A stretch of 64,000 bases of DNA from Streptomyces sp. NRRL B-24484 (GCF_000717715.1 NZ_JOAI01000020.1:62001-126000), one strand, 5' to 3'. Numbered from the stretch's first letter, positions 54,829-63,715 are shown. The notes: generated from the letters alone by a model not told the origin. A program made the numbers and translations.

Positions 54829-55674
54829 ATGCCCGGCCACCTCGCCCTCGTCACCGATTCCACGGCCTACCTGCCTCAGGACGTCGTCGACCGCCATCGG
54901 ATCGAGGTGGTCCCGCTCTCCGTCGTGGTGGGCGACGAGGTCCTCACCGAAGGTGTTGAGATCTCGCCCAAGGACGTCGCCGAGGCGCTGCGTGCCAAGC
55001 GCAGGGTCACCACCTCCCGTCCCAATCCGGAGACCTTCGCCTCCGCGTACCGGGCTGCCGCCGAAGCGGGCGCCACAGGTGTCGTCTCTGTCCACATCTC
55101 CTCCGAACTCTCGGGTACGTACGAGGCCGCCAAGCTCGCCGCGGCCGGGGCGGACATCCCGGTCGAGGTGGTCGACAGCCGATTGGTCGGCATGGCCCTG
55201 GGGCACTGTGTGCTGACGGCCGCACAGGCCGCCGAAGCGGGTCTCGGGCCGGTGGAGGCCGCCGCCGAAGCCGTCCGGCGGTCCTCATTGACCAGCGGTT
55301 TCTTCTACGTCGACACGCTCGAGCACCTGCGTCGCGGCGGCCGTATCGGCGCGGCCCGAGCACTGCTCGGCTCGGCCCTCGCGGTGAAGCCGCTGCTGCA
55401 CCTCTCCGGCGGCCGGATCGAACCGCTGGAGAAGGTGCGAACGGCATCACGGGCGATCGCCCGGCTGGAGGAGATCGCCGTGGAACGCGCCGGCGACGCC
55501 GAGGTCGACATCGCCGTTCACCACCTCGCGGCCGAGGACCGTGCGGAGCCACTCGCGGAGCGGCTCCGGGAACGGGTGCCCGGCCTGCGCGACCTCTACG
55601 TGGGTGAGGTCGGCGCCGTCATCGGTGCCCACGTCGGACCAGGCCTGCTGGCCGTTGTGGTGTCGCCCCGCTGA
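54829..55674 (+). CDS. DegV family fatty-acid-binding protein
   Basis: This 281-residue protein starts at ATG 54829. The family signatures are LALVTDSTAYLP at the N-terminus, VTTSRPNPETF with the lipid-contacting Ser, SVHISSELSGTYEAAKLAA, and FFYVDTLEHLRRGGRIGAA. DegV proteins (FakB-like) bind one fatty acid and, in Firmicutes, hand it to the kinase FakA. No kinase gene is nearby. The position between leuS and comEA is typical for Streptomyces. Confidence 0.94.
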   Translation: MPGHLALVTDSTAYLPQDVVDRHRIEVVPLSVVVGDEVLTEGVEISPKDVAEALRAKRRVTTSRPNPETFASAYRAAAEAGATGVVSVHISSELSGTYEAAKLAAAGADIPVEVVDSRLVGMALGHCVLTAAQAAEAGLGPVEAAAEAVRRSSLTSGFFYVDTLEHLRRGGRIGAARALLGSALAVKPLLHLSGGRIEPLEKVRTASRAIARLEEIAVERAGDAEVDIAVHHLAAEDRAEPLAERLRERVPGLRDLYVGEVGAVIGAHVGPGLLAVVVSPR

Positions 55675-55679
55675 CGGCA

Positions 55680-55718
55680 CGGCAGCTGCGACTCGAAGGG
55701 GGACGGCCCTCGCTGCCG
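55680..55718 (+). terminator. Possible terminator after degV
   Basis: CGGCAGC (55680-55686) pairs with GCTGCCG (55712-55718), with an inner AGGG/CCCT stem. Confidence 0.35.
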
Positions 55719-55887
55719 TTCCCTTTCCCTTGACCCAACTGCCTGTGCCGTCCCCGCTGCCGCCCTGGCCGCGGTGAGGCACTGCTGGTTCGCGGTTCCG
55801 CTTCGCAGCGGTTCCGATCCGGCTGACGAACGGGGCAAGCCGGCAGGTTCCCGGCCTCCTCCTTTTCATCCTTGTGAGGGAAGGGAG

Positions 55888-55913
55888 TTATCCACACCCC
55901 CGAGTTGTCCACA
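55888..55913. promoter_or_regulatory. Two DnaA boxes upstream of comEA
   Basis: TTATCCACA (55888-55896) is the general consensus DnaA box, and TTGTCCACA (55905-55913) is the form preferred in Streptomyces. Both have the same orientation, with starts 17 bp apart. They lie 40-65 bp upstream of the presumed comEA -10 box, where a bound protein could activate or repress. Confidence 0.7.
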
Positions 55914-55952
55914 GGCCTGCGGCGAGTGTGCACGGGTGAGCCTGCGCGTTCG

Positions 55953-55958
55953 TACCGT
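55953..55958 (+). promoter_or_regulatory. -10 box of a leaderless comEA transcript
   Basis: TACCGT ends 6 nt before ATG 55965. Confidence 0.5.
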
Positions 55959-55964
55959 CCTCGC

Positions 55965-57122
55965 ATGAAGCACACCACCCGCGGCGCAGCACGGCGCCGA
56001 GAGACGACCGAGACCGTTCGGCGGCGACTGGCCGCACTGTTCTCCGCGGCCCTGCGCACGGGCCCGTCACGTGCACCGGCCGGCACACCCGACGGAGCCC
56101 TCAGGGACACCCAAGGATCCCCGGCCGGTGTCGGCGCAGACACCACTTCCTCGGGACGGCCGACCGCGACGGCAACAGCGGCCACTGCGGTGGCACCCGG
56201 TGCGGCGAGTGCCGCGAGCGCTGCGAACACCGGGGCGGTGCCCGATGCTGCGGCATCAGGCAGCAGGGACGATCGGCTCCCGAACGGACGCCGGTTCACC
56301 GCCGGGAGGTTCCGCTCCGACGCCCCGCCGGGCCCGGGACGCTCACCCCGCCGTCGAGCAGCGCGCGACGGACCGTCCGTCACCGCTCCAAGTGCAGGGC
56401 TGCCGCCACCGGAGACCTCCTCGCCCTTCGGTGCTGCGGCCGACTCAGCCTCCGTCCCGCCCGACCTCCCGAAGTCTCCCTCGGCCCGGCGGCTCGCCTT
56501 CTCCCTGCCGGCCGGCCTGGTCCTGGACCGACGGGCCGCGTTGGGCCTGGCGGCACTGCTCCTGCTGGCCGTCGGCTACGCCGTCCAGCACTTCTGGCTG
56601 AGCCGTCCCGAGCCGGTCGCTGTCCCCACGGTCAGTGGGACGTCTGCAACCGTCACAGGAGGCTCGCCCACCTCCACCGGGACCGGCACGACGGCCCCGC
56701 ACGGCGCGCCGGCACCCACGGTGGTGGTGGACGTGGCCGGCAAGGTCGAGCACCCGGGCCTGCGCACCCTGCCGACGGGCTCCCGCGTCGCCGACGCCCT
56801 GCGGGCCGCCGGGGGAGCTCTCGCCGGCACCGAAACCGACTCCCTCAACCTCGCCCGGGTCCTCAGCGACGGCGAGCAGATCCTGGTCGGCGCACCGGCC
56901 GGCCAGGGTGCGCCCGGCGTCACCGCCGGCGGCCTGGTCAGCCTCAACCGGGCGACCGCCGAGCAACTCGACACCCTGCCCGGAGTCGGTCCGACGCTCG
57001 CCCAACGGATCCTGCAGTACCGAATGACGCACGGCCCGTTCCGCTCGGTCGACCAGCTCCGCCAAGTGCCCGGCATCGGCCAGCGCAAGTTCGACGACAT
57101 CAAGGGCCTGCTGACGCTCTGA
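55965..57122 (+). CDS. comEA: ComEA-type helix-hairpin-helix DNA-binding protein
   Basis: This 385-residue protein starts at ATG 55965. About 200 residues of disordered Ala/Pro/Arg sequence precede one membrane helix (AALGLAALLLLAVGYAV). Outside the membrane lie an SLBB domain (VVVDVAGKVEHPGLRTLP) and two helix-hairpin-helix motifs (LNRATAEQLDTLPGVGPTLA; LRQVPGIGQRKFDDIKGLL). ComEA binds incoming double-stranded DNA in competent bacteria. In Streptomyces a DNA-uptake role is not established. The long N-terminal tail is much larger than in B. subtilis ComEA. comEC follows. Confidence 0.92.
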   Translation: MKHTTRGAARRRETTETVRRRLAALFSAALRTGPSRAPAGTPDGALRDTQGSPAGVGADTTSSGRPTATATAATAVAPGAASAASAANTGAVPDAAASGSRDDRLPNGRRFTAGRFRSDAPPGPGRSPRRRAARDGPSVTAPSAGLPPPETSSPFGAAADSASVPPDLPKSPSARRLAFSLPAGLVLDRRAALGLAALLLLAVGYAVQHFWLSRPEPVAVPTVSGTSATVTGGSPTSTGTGTTAPHGAPAPTVVVDVAGKVEHPGLRTLPTGSRVADALRAAGGALAGTETDSLNLARVLSDGEQILVGAPAGQGAPGVTAGGLVSLNRATAEQLDTLPGVGPTLAQRILQYRMTHGPFRSVDQLRQVPGIGQRKFDDIKGLLTL

Positions 57123-57256
57123 CACCGGCCCCCGCGAAGCGCGGAGGGATCGGAGAACCTCACCGACGCGCCGGCTCGGCCGACCGCACCGCGCCCTCGC
57201 GTCGCTCATCCCTCCACCGATCACCGATACGCCCCGCACCGAAAGGAGGAACGACG

Positions 57257-60016
57257 ATCGCCGCCACCCTCGCTCCAGCGGTCGACCCGTCGACCTGGGC
57301 GGGCACCAGGTCCGCCGGTACCCGAGACCCGGTCGGGCCGAGCCGACGGCCGACGGACCTACGACTGTTCCTGCCCGCACTCACTGCCTGGGCGGCGACC
57401 TCCGCCGTGCTCGCAGTGGCTCCGAGCCACCACCCGGCGCTCGTCGTCGCAGCAGCGTTCGCCGCCGGAGCAGCCCTACTCCTGCTCCGGCGGCGAGCAG
57501 CCGGCGGCACCCGTCGGACCGCGCCGATGACCGCCGCCGTCCTGATGTCGGCAGCAGCAGCCACACTGACCACCGTCCTGCACACCGCGGACCTCCACCG
57601 CGGCCCGATCCCCGACGTCGTCCGACCGCACCTCACCGCGCAGGCCACCGACCCGCACACGTCGGCGGCCCCACTGCACGACGCAGCCCCGTCGAGCGCC
57701 GCGGACCTGTCGAACGGAAAGGCCGCGCTTGGCACGGAAGCCGCACCGACGGCCACCACCGCGTCGGCGGGCCCGGGCCCGCCGAACTCCCCTGCGCCAC
57801 CGGATCCCAACACCGAAGACCACGACGTCGAGACGACCGCCCCTGTCGAGTTGTCGGTGGACCTCATCGTCGCCGGCGACCCGACGGCACGAACCGGGCG
57901 GATCCACGGCACCACGCCGGGGCAGGCCGTGCTGACCTTCGACGCGGTGGTGGAGCGCGTGCGGTTCCCCGCCGAGCCCGACCGCTCCGCCGTCACCGTG
58001 CACACGCCGGTCACGGTGCTTGTCCGGGCCAAGGACATCGCCGCCTGGCGCGGACTCGTCCCCTCGACCAAGGTGTCGGCCGACGTCCGGGCGACCGCCC
58101 CCGGCGAGCGCGACCACGACTCGGCGGCCCGGCTCGTGGCCCTGGGACCGCCGCAGCTGCTGACCCCGCCCGGCCGCGAGCAGCAGCTCGCGGCGCAGCT
58201 GCGGACGGGCCTCCGTGAAGCTTCCGACCACCTGTCACCGGACATCCGGGGCCTTCTGCCGGGCCTGGTGGTGGGGGACACCTCGCGCCTCCCCGACGAC
58301 CTGCGCGAGGCCTTTCGCGCAACGGACCTCGGACACCTGACCGCCGTCAGCGGAGGAAATCTGGCGATCCTCCTCACCGTCCTGCTCGGCGCACCACGGA
58401 AGGAGGACGAAGGCGGCCGCGGCGGCCTGGCCGGCCTGCTCGGCCTGTCCATTCGCACGACTGCCCTCGCCGGCACCGGACTGACCCTCGCCTTTGTGAC
58501 TGTCTGCCGCCCCGAACCGAGCGTCCTCAGAGCGGCCGCCACCGGTCTCATCGGCCTGCTCGCCCTTGCCACCGGCCGTCCCCGCCAGGGCGTTCCGGCG
58601 CTCGCCGGTGCGGTCCTGCTCCTGGTGCTCCTCGACCCCTACCTCGCTCGCTCCTACGGCTTCCTGCTCTCCACCCTCGCCACCGCAGGGCTCCTCACCC
58701 TCGGCCCGCGGTGGACGGAGGCACTGTGTCGCAGAGGCTGGCCGACCACCCTCGCCACGGCCACGGGCGCCACCGCGGCAGCCCAGGCCCTCTGCGCCCC
58801 GGTCACCATCCTGCTCGCCCCTCGGGTCAGCCTGGTGGCCGTCCCCTGCAATCTGCTCGCCGAGGCCGCCGTCGCCCCCGCCACCCTGCTCGGCTTCGCG
58901 GCGCTCGCAGTGGCACCGTTCTCCCCCGGAGCCGCCCGTCTGCTCGTGGACCTTGCAGCCGTTCCCACCGGATGGCTGGCAGAGGTGGCCCGACACGGTG
59001 CCGCCGTCCCCGGCGCGCTGTTGGACTGGCCCGACGGTCTGGCTGGTGTACTGCTGCTTGCCGCCACCACGGTGGCCCTGTGCTGGGGCCTGCCCCCGCT
59101 GCTGGCAGCGCACCGTGGTGCACCTCGCAGGGTCCGGGCCGCCCTGACCGCCTGCGTCGTTCTGGCCCTCACTGCCGTCCTGCTGCGACCGCCCACCGTC
59201 ACCCGGATCGCCACCGGCTGGCCGCCTGCCGGATGGCACCTCGTCCTGTGCGACGTCGGCCAGGGCGACATGGCCGTGCTCCCGCTCACCGCCGACACCG
59301 CCGTGGTCGTGGACACCGGGCCCGACCCGTCGGCCGCCGACGCCTGTCTGCGCGAACTCGGCATCACTCGGATCCCGTTACTGATCCTCACCCACTTCCA
59401 CGCCGACCATGTCGAGGGCCTGCCCGGCGTGCTGCGCGGGCGCACGGTCGGGGCGCTCCAAGTCACCCTGCTGGGCACGCCACCCGGCGAACAGGCCCGG
59501 GTCCTGCGATGGGCGTCGGCCGCAGCCGTCCCCGTACTGCAGGCGTACCGCGGTGAGCACCGCACCGCAGGCCCGCACCTGGCCTGGGACGTCCTGTGGC
59601 CCGACGACACCCTCGGACCGGCCACCCCCGGGGCCAACAACGCCAGCGTCGCACTCCTCGCCACCGTCGGGCAGCCCGGGGACCAACTCCGGCTCGCCCT
59701 GCTCGGCGACCTCGAACCACCGGCCCAGGCCGCACTCCTGCAGCGCGGACCGCCCGGCCAGGTCGACGTCCTCAAAGTGGCCCATCACGGCTCGGCCAAC
59801 CAGGACTGGGACCTCACCGGTGCACTGCACCCGACGCTGGCACTGATCTCATGCGGCCACGACAACCCGTACGGGCACCCGGCACCGCGCACCGTCGACC
59901 GGCTGGCCGCACTCGGTGCCACCGTGCTGCGCACCGACCGCGTCGGGGACGTGGCAGTCCTCGGCGGCCACCGGCACCTGCAGGTTGCCACCCACCACCA
60001 CAGCCAACGGAGTTGA
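57257..60016 (+). CDS. comEC: ComEC/Rec2 family DNA channel protein; start uncertain
   Basis: This ~919-residue membrane protein has a competence domain with about ten helices (LGHLTAVSGGNLAILLTVLL) and a C-terminal metallo-beta-lactamase-like domain (H713-FHADH, VLKVAHHGSANQDW). It would transport single-stranded DNA. The first canonical start, GTG 57407, lacks a ribosome-binding site. Typical ComEC-like sequence (DLRLFLPALTAWAATSA) lies before it, and no ATG, GTG or TTG occurs in frame back to comEA. A strong AAAGGAGG (57242-57249) points to ATC 57257 (or a nearby ACG). CTG 57119, overlapping the comEA stop as CTGA, is another option. Confidence 0.88.
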   Translation: MAATLAPAVDPSTWAGTRSAGTRDPVGPSRRPTDLRLFLPALTAWAATSAVLAVAPSHHPALVVAAAFAAGAALLLLRRRAAGGTRRTAPMTAAVLMSAAAATLTTVLHTADLHRGPIPDVVRPHLTAQATDPHTSAAPLHDAAPSSAADLSNGKAALGTEAAPTATTASAGPGPPNSPAPPDPNTEDHDVETTAPVELSVDLIVAGDPTARTGRIHGTTPGQAVLTFDAVVERVRFPAEPDRSAVTVHTPVTVLVRAKDIAAWRGLVPSTKVSADVRATAPGERDHDSAARLVALGPPQLLTPPGREQQLAAQLRTGLREASDHLSPDIRGLLPGLVVGDTSRLPDDLREAFRATDLGHLTAVSGGNLAILLTVLLGAPRKEDEGGRGGLAGLLGLSIRTTALAGTGLTLAFVTVCRPEPSVLRAAATGLIGLLALATGRPRQGVPALAGAVLLLVLLDPYLARSYGFLLSTLATAGLLTLGPRWTEALCRRGWPTTLATATGATAAAQALCAPVTILLAPRVSLVAVPCNLLAEAAVAPATLLGFAALAVAPFSPGAARLLVDLAAVPTGWLAEVARHGAAVPGALLDWPDGLAGVLLLAATTVALCWGLPPLLAAHRGAPRRVRAALTACVVLALTAVLLRPPTVTRIATGWPPAGWHLVLCDVGQGDMAVLPLTADTAVVVDTGPDPSAADACLRELGITRIPLLILTHFHADHVEGLPGVLRGRTVGALQVTLLGTPPGEQARVLRWASAAAVPVLQAYRGEHRTAGPHLAWDVLWPDDTLGPATPGANNASVALLATVGQPGDQLRLALLGDLEPPAQAALLQRGPPGQVDVLKVAHHGSANQDWDLTGALHPTLALISCGHDNPYGHPAPRTVDRLAALGATVLRTDRVGDVAVLGGHRHLQVATHHHSQRS

Positions 60017-60100
60017 ACCACCGTGACCAAGTGCTCCGCAGGCACGGACGCGCTGCGCATGCCGGTGTCGGGCGGCGCCGACGTGCTCAGGCCCCAGCGT

Positions 60101-60994
60101 TCACCGGACCTCGTCGTGCGCCGCGGCGGACCCGCCGGCACCCGCCTCGAAGCGTTCGGTGCCGACCACGCGGAGCAGCTCCAGGCATCCGGCGGCAGTG
60201 GTGCCGGGTGTCGGAGTGAACAGCAACAGTCGCTGGTCCTCGGTCGGGGTCAGCAGCGCCTCGCAGTCCAGGCTGATAGGGCCGATCGTCGGGTGCACCA
60301 CGCACATCCGACTGGTCCGGCGGACAGCCACCTCGTGCAGCTCCCACAACCGGGCGAACTCGTCACTCGCCCCGGCGATCCGGGCCACCAGAGTCTCGGC
60401 GGCCCCGTCCCGGGACCGTCGGGCCACCGCAGCCCGCAGGTCCGCGACATGCACCCGACTCCAGTGGTCGCGCTCCCCCTCCGGGTACGCCTGCCGGACC
60501 GTCGGGTCGGTGAACCACCGCCAGACCACATTGCGCTGGTCCTCGCGCAGCGAGCAGACGCTGCCGAAGAGCGCGGTGGCCATGGCGTTCTGGGCGAGCA
60601 GATCGCCGAGGTCGCTGACGACCTGAGCCGGCGTCTCCTTCAGCTGGTCCAGCAGGTGGAGCAGGGCCGGACGGACGTGGTCCCCGGCCTGCCGCCCGGC
60701 AGGCGGCCGATGTCCTGCCAGCAGGTGCAGATGGTCCCGCTCGTCCTCGGAGAGGCGCAGGGCCCGGGCGAGCGCGGCGAGCATCTGGACGGACGGCTGC
60801 GGGCCGCGAGCCTGCTCCAGACGCGTGTAGTAGTCGGCTGACATGCCGGCGAGCTGCACGACCTCCTCGCGGCGAAGACCCGGGGTCCGGCGGCGAGAGC
60901 CGGCCGGCAGCCCGACGTCCTGCGGGCTCAGCCGCTCACGGGAACGGCGAAGGAAGTCTGCGAGCTCACGGCGGTCCATCTCCATGATCCCCAT
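60101..60994 (-). CDS. XRE-family regulator with MmyB-like ligand-binding domain
   Basis: This 297-residue protein is read from ATG 60994; ATGs at 60985 and 60979 are also possible. The helix-turn-helix includes GLRREEVVQLAGMSADYYTRLEQ (about residues 40-65), closely matching the regulator near 41.3-42.2 kb. The ligand domain shows LLAQNAMATALFGSV, NVVWRWFTDPTVRQAYPE, FARLWELHEV and HPTIGPISLDCEALL. Unlike the other copy, it has no divergent transporter or oxidoreductase beside it. It converges on comEC with an 84-bp gap. Confidence 0.9.
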   Translation of the reverse strand: MGIMEMDRRELADFLRRSRERLSPQDVGLPAGSRRRTPGLRREEVVQLAGMSADYYTRLEQARGPQPSVQMLAALARALRLSEDERDHLHLLAGHRPPAGRQAGDHVRPALLHLLDQLKETPAQVVSDLGDLLAQNAMATALFGSVCSLREDQRNVVWRWFTDPTVRQAYPEGERDHWSRVHVADLRAAVARRSRDGAAETLVARIAGASDEFARLWELHEVAVRRTSRMCVVHPTIGPISLDCEALLTPTEDQRLLLFTPTPGTTAAGCLELLRVVGTERFEAGAGGSAAAHDEVR

Positions 60995-61159
60995 GATGCG
61001 GTGGCGGGACTGCGGGTAGCCAGGGTCTGCCGATACCACCTTTCCCCGCCACGCGTGAGCACCACGCAGGGAACGCAGTTGACCGTGTCAGGACCCATCC
61101 GCTGGACACCGAGGCCGCCACTGGACCTACCCCTCAGCCCGCAGCGTCAGGCCACCCTG

Positions 61160-61420
61160 TCAGTCCTCCTCGCGCCACCCGTCCTGGGCGTCTGCGACAT
61201 TGTCGAGTTCGGCGAGCAGTGCAGGGGTCCAACCGTCCTCGGGGGCCTCGAACACCAGCAGCCACTGGGCGTCTTCGGCGTCGTCCTCACCAGCGAGCGC
61301 ATCCCGGACGAGCTCCGGGTCGTCGAGGTCCGGGCAGCTGGCGACGAGGGCCTCGCGGGCCTCCTCGGCGGCGTCGCGGTCGGGCAGGACGAGCAGTTGG
61401 CGGGCATGCTTCTTGATCAC
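61160..61420 (-). CDS. Small acidic unknown protein (86 residues)
   Basis: The preferred start is GTG 61420 (VIKKHARQLLVL). CAGAAT six bases upstream fits the leaderless pattern seen elsewhere in the window; ATG 61435 is the alternative. The protein is acidic (LAGEDDAEDAQWLLVFE) with a likely alpha/beta fold. It is divergent from holA with a 73-bp gap containing an inverted repeat. Function unknown. Confidence 0.65.
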   Translation of the reverse strand: MIKKHARQLLVLPDRDAAEEAREALVASCPDLDDPELVRDALAGEDDAEDAQWLLVFEAPEDGWTPALLAELDNVADAQDGWREED

Positions 61421-61449
61421 CGCACCATTCTGCAATCGGCCGCCGGGCC

Positions 61450-61474
61450 GTGCGGTGCGGGGGTGTCACCGCAC
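61450..61474. promoter_or_regulatory. Inverted repeat between the small acidic gene and holA
   Basis: GTGCGGTG (61450-61457) and CACCGCAC (61467-61474) are exact inverted copies separated by 9 bp, in a divergent promoter gap. Either an operator or a hairpin. Confidence 0.4.
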
Positions 61475-61493
61475 CGTGCGATCCTGGTACGCG

Positions 61494-62489
61494 ATGGCCA
61501 GGAAGAGTGCACCCGACGACCTGCTCGCCCCGCTGACCCTCGTGGTCGGCCAGGAGGAGCTGCTGCTCGACCGCGCAGTCGCCGAGGTGGTGGCCGCCGC
61601 CAAGGCGGCGGACCCCGACACCGACGTGCGGGACCTGGCGCCCGGTGCCCTGCAGCCGGGGAGTCTCGCGGAGCTGACCACACCGTCGCTCTTCGCCGAG
61701 CGGAAGGTGATCGTCGTCCGTGCCGCCCAGGACCTCTCTGCCGATTCGGTGAAGGAGGTAAAGGCGTACATCGACTCGCCGGCCGAGGAGGTGATCATGG
61801 TCCTCGTCCACGCCGGCGGTGCCAAGGGCAAGGGCCTGCTGGACGCGGCGAAGAAGGCCGGCGCCCGCGAGGTCCAGTGCGCCAAGCTGACCAAGAGCAG
61901 CGACAAACTCGCCTTTGTCCGCAACGAGTTCCGCCGGCTCGGCCGCTCGGCGGGTCCGGAGACCTGCCAGGCACTGCTCGACGCACTCGGCAGCGACCTG
62001 CGCGAGCTGGCAGCCGCCTGTAGTCAGCTCACGGCCGACATCGAAGGGACGATCGACGAGGCCGCGGTCGCCCGCTACTACAGCGGCCGGGCCGAGGCCA
62101 CCGGCTTCGAGGTCGCCGACCTCGCGGTGACAGGCCGCGCGGCGGAGGCACTGGAGCGGCTCCGGTGGGCACTGGCCGTGGGGCAGCCGCCCACCGGCAT
62201 CACCTACGCGCTGGCCTCCGGCGTCCGCAGCATCGGCCGACTGGCCACCGTCGGCCGGTCGATGCGTCCGGCCGACCTCGCCCGCGAGCTCGGCATGCCG
62301 CCGTGGAAGGTCGAGCGCGTCCGCCAGCAGATGCGCGGGTGGACGGGCGACGGCGTGGCCGCCGCCCTGACCGCGGTCGCCGAGGCTGACGCCGCCGTCA
62401 AGGGCGGTTCCGACGACCCCGCCTACGCCTTGGAACGTGCCGTGGTCGCCGTTGCCCGCGCGGCGCGTTCCGGCTCCCGCCAGTACTGA
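61494..62489 (+). CDS. holA: DNA polymerase III, delta subunit
   Basis: This 331-residue clamp-loader subunit starts at ATG 61494. The N-terminal region shows PLTLVVGQEELLLDRAVAEV. The middle has FAERKVIVVRAAQDL, and the C-terminal collar contains LGSDLRELAAACSQL and ALERLRWALAVGQPPTGITYAL. Delta opens the beta sliding clamp during loading. -10-like GATCCT (61480-61485) ends 8 nt upstream and no ribosome-binding site is visible. Position after comEC is conserved in many bacteria. Confidence 0.94.
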   Translation: MARKSAPDDLLAPLTLVVGQEELLLDRAVAEVVAAAKAADPDTDVRDLAPGALQPGSLAELTTPSLFAERKVIVVRAAQDLSADSVKEVKAYIDSPAEEVIMVLVHAGGAKGKGLLDAAKKAGAREVQCAKLTKSSDKLAFVRNEFRRLGRSAGPETCQALLDALGSDLRELAAACSQLTADIEGTIDEAAVARYYSGRAEATGFEVADLAVTGRAAEALERLRWALAVGQPPTGITYALASGVRSIGRLATVGRSMRPADLARELGMPPWKVERVRQQMRGWTGDGVAAALTAVAEADAAVKGGSDDPAYALERAVVAVARAARSGSRQY

Positions 62490-62509
62490 CACCCGGGCCG
62501 TCCCGGGTG
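62490..62509 (+). terminator. Hairpin terminator after holA
   Basis: CACCCGGG-CCGT-CCCGGGTG directly follows the stop codon. Confidence 0.65.
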
Positions 62510-62611
62510 GCCAACTGACCCCGGGCAAGCTCCACCCACGAGTCCGACTCGTCGATGCAGGACCCGATCGGACCCGGCCCAGGCCCAGGCCCGGGTCCGG
62601 CCGCTGCCGAT

Positions 62612-63463
62612 TCAGCCGCCGAGTGCCCGGAGGATCGCCCGGCTGTCGACGACCAGCGCCTGCCGGATCTGTTCCCGGTCTGGTGCCGTCGTCTTGCCCT
62701 CCTGGAACGACCCTGACCAGCTCAGGTAGTACGTCAGGCCGCGGTCCCGCACGTACAGCACATGGGTGATGTAGTGCCAGCTGGAGTCGGAGCCGCTCGG
62801 ATCGTCGAGGTAGCCGAGGTAGGCCTCCTGACCGAGGTCGGGCACCGAGGTGATCTGGTACTTCCGCTGCTGCAGCCCGGACTTCTGCGCCTCGAACTCT
62901 GGCTCGGGGTCGACGGCCTTGTGCAGCTGGGCCTCGACGTAGAGGGAGACGTACTCGGTGTCCGCGCCGGTCTTCTTGAGGTACTGGCTGCAGTACATGT
63001 CGTCGAGGGCGGGGTGCCGGGTCGCATAGTGGTACGGCTTCCCGTACTGCGAGGGGTAGAGCTGCTCGAACGAGGTCAGCTTGGCCGTCGTGCAGATGTC
63101 GCTGACCAGGTGGTACGAACCCGGGCCCGGCACCTCGCGTCCGGTGGCCACCAGCGAGGGCACGGTGAGTACGGCAGTGGCCCACACGGCGGAGGCCACC
63201 AGGACGCCGCCCACCCCCCAGAGCAGCCCTCTTCGCGCGCCGCCCCCTCGGGAACGCCCGCTCGCGGAACCCGCAGCACCGGGAGCGACCCCACCCGGCC
63301 CGGCGTTGCCGCCCGGCCCGGGAATACCACCCGGCCCGGCGACGGCCCCCATCCCGGCGGTGCCGACCGCGCTACCGAATCCGCTGTAGGGACCGGTGCC
63401 GTACGGGCCGGGTCCGGTCGTACGGGGTGCCCCGGCGTGTGGTGGCGGCGGTGGTGTCGACAT
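62612..63463 (-). CDS. Proline/glycine-rich one-pass membrane protein of unknown function
   Basis: This 283-residue protein is read from ATG 63463. Residues 1-75 are Pro/Gly-rich and disordered. One helix (GLLWGVGGVLVASAVWATAVL) anchors an extracellular domain of about 180 residues. That domain includes ICTTAKLTSFEQLYPSQYG, DDMYCSQYLKK and GLTYYLSWSGSFQEGK; its two Cys probably pair. Layout resembles the two membrane proteins at 5.3-7.2 kb, but the outer domain looks unrelated. It converges with holA. Confidence 0.8.
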   Translation of the reverse strand: MSTPPPPPHAGAPRTTGPGPYGTGPYSGFGSAVGTAGMGAVAGPGGIPGPGGNAGPGGVAPGAAGSASGRSRGGGARRGLLWGVGGVLVASAVWATAVLTVPSLVATGREVPGPGSYHLVSDICTTAKLTSFEQLYPSQYGKPYHYATRHPALDDMYCSQYLKKTGADTEYVSLYVEAQLHKAVDPEPEFEAQKSGLQQRKYQITSVPDLGQEAYLGYLDDPSGSDSSWHYITHVLYVRDRGLTYYLSWSGSFQEGKTTAPDREQIRQALVVDSRAILRALGG

Positions 63464-63558
63464 CGGAGCCCCCAGTGGCCGTCCGGCGGATGGTAGGACC
63501 GAACCATACCGGTCAGCAGGTCATCACAGAGAGTCGCCATCCGGCCGCGGCGCGTACC

Positions 63559-63628
63559 GAACCCGCGCCGCGTGCAGAACCCGCGCCGCGTGCAGAACCC
63601 GCGCCGCGTGCAGAACCCGCGCCGCGCA
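63559..63628. repeat. Tandem 18-bp repeats upstream of the Pro-rich membrane gene
   Basis: GAACCCGCGCCGCGTGCA is repeated exactly at 63559, 63577 and 63595, with a partial copy from 63613. A related GCACTCGGACCC motif is then duplicated (about 63626-63658). Confidence 0.8.
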
Positions 63629-63715
63629 CTCGGACCCGAACCCGCGCACTCGGACCCCCGCCGCGCCACATGTCGAACCCCGTCCCGCGTCCTTCCGGTC
63701 GAAGGGCGAAACGCA

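Noticed and set aside
48670..55206. Very long minus-strand open frame (over 2000 codons) antisense to leuS and neighbours
   Set aside because: Long antisense frames are normal in DNA with very high third-position GC. The sense strand encodes clearly recognised proteins, and the antisense product is low-complexity Gly/Asp/Val/Arg/His.
55888..55913. Replication origin
   Set aside because: Only two DnaA boxes occur and no dnaA, dnaN or AT-rich unwinding region is nearby; a regulatory or titration site is more likely.
60023..60841. Plus-strand frame overlapping the second XRE regulator
   Set aside because: It is antisense to a recognisable regulator and has no family features.
63559..63628. CRISPR array
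   Set aside because: Units are 18 bp and directly adjacent without spacers, so this is a simple tandem repeat.
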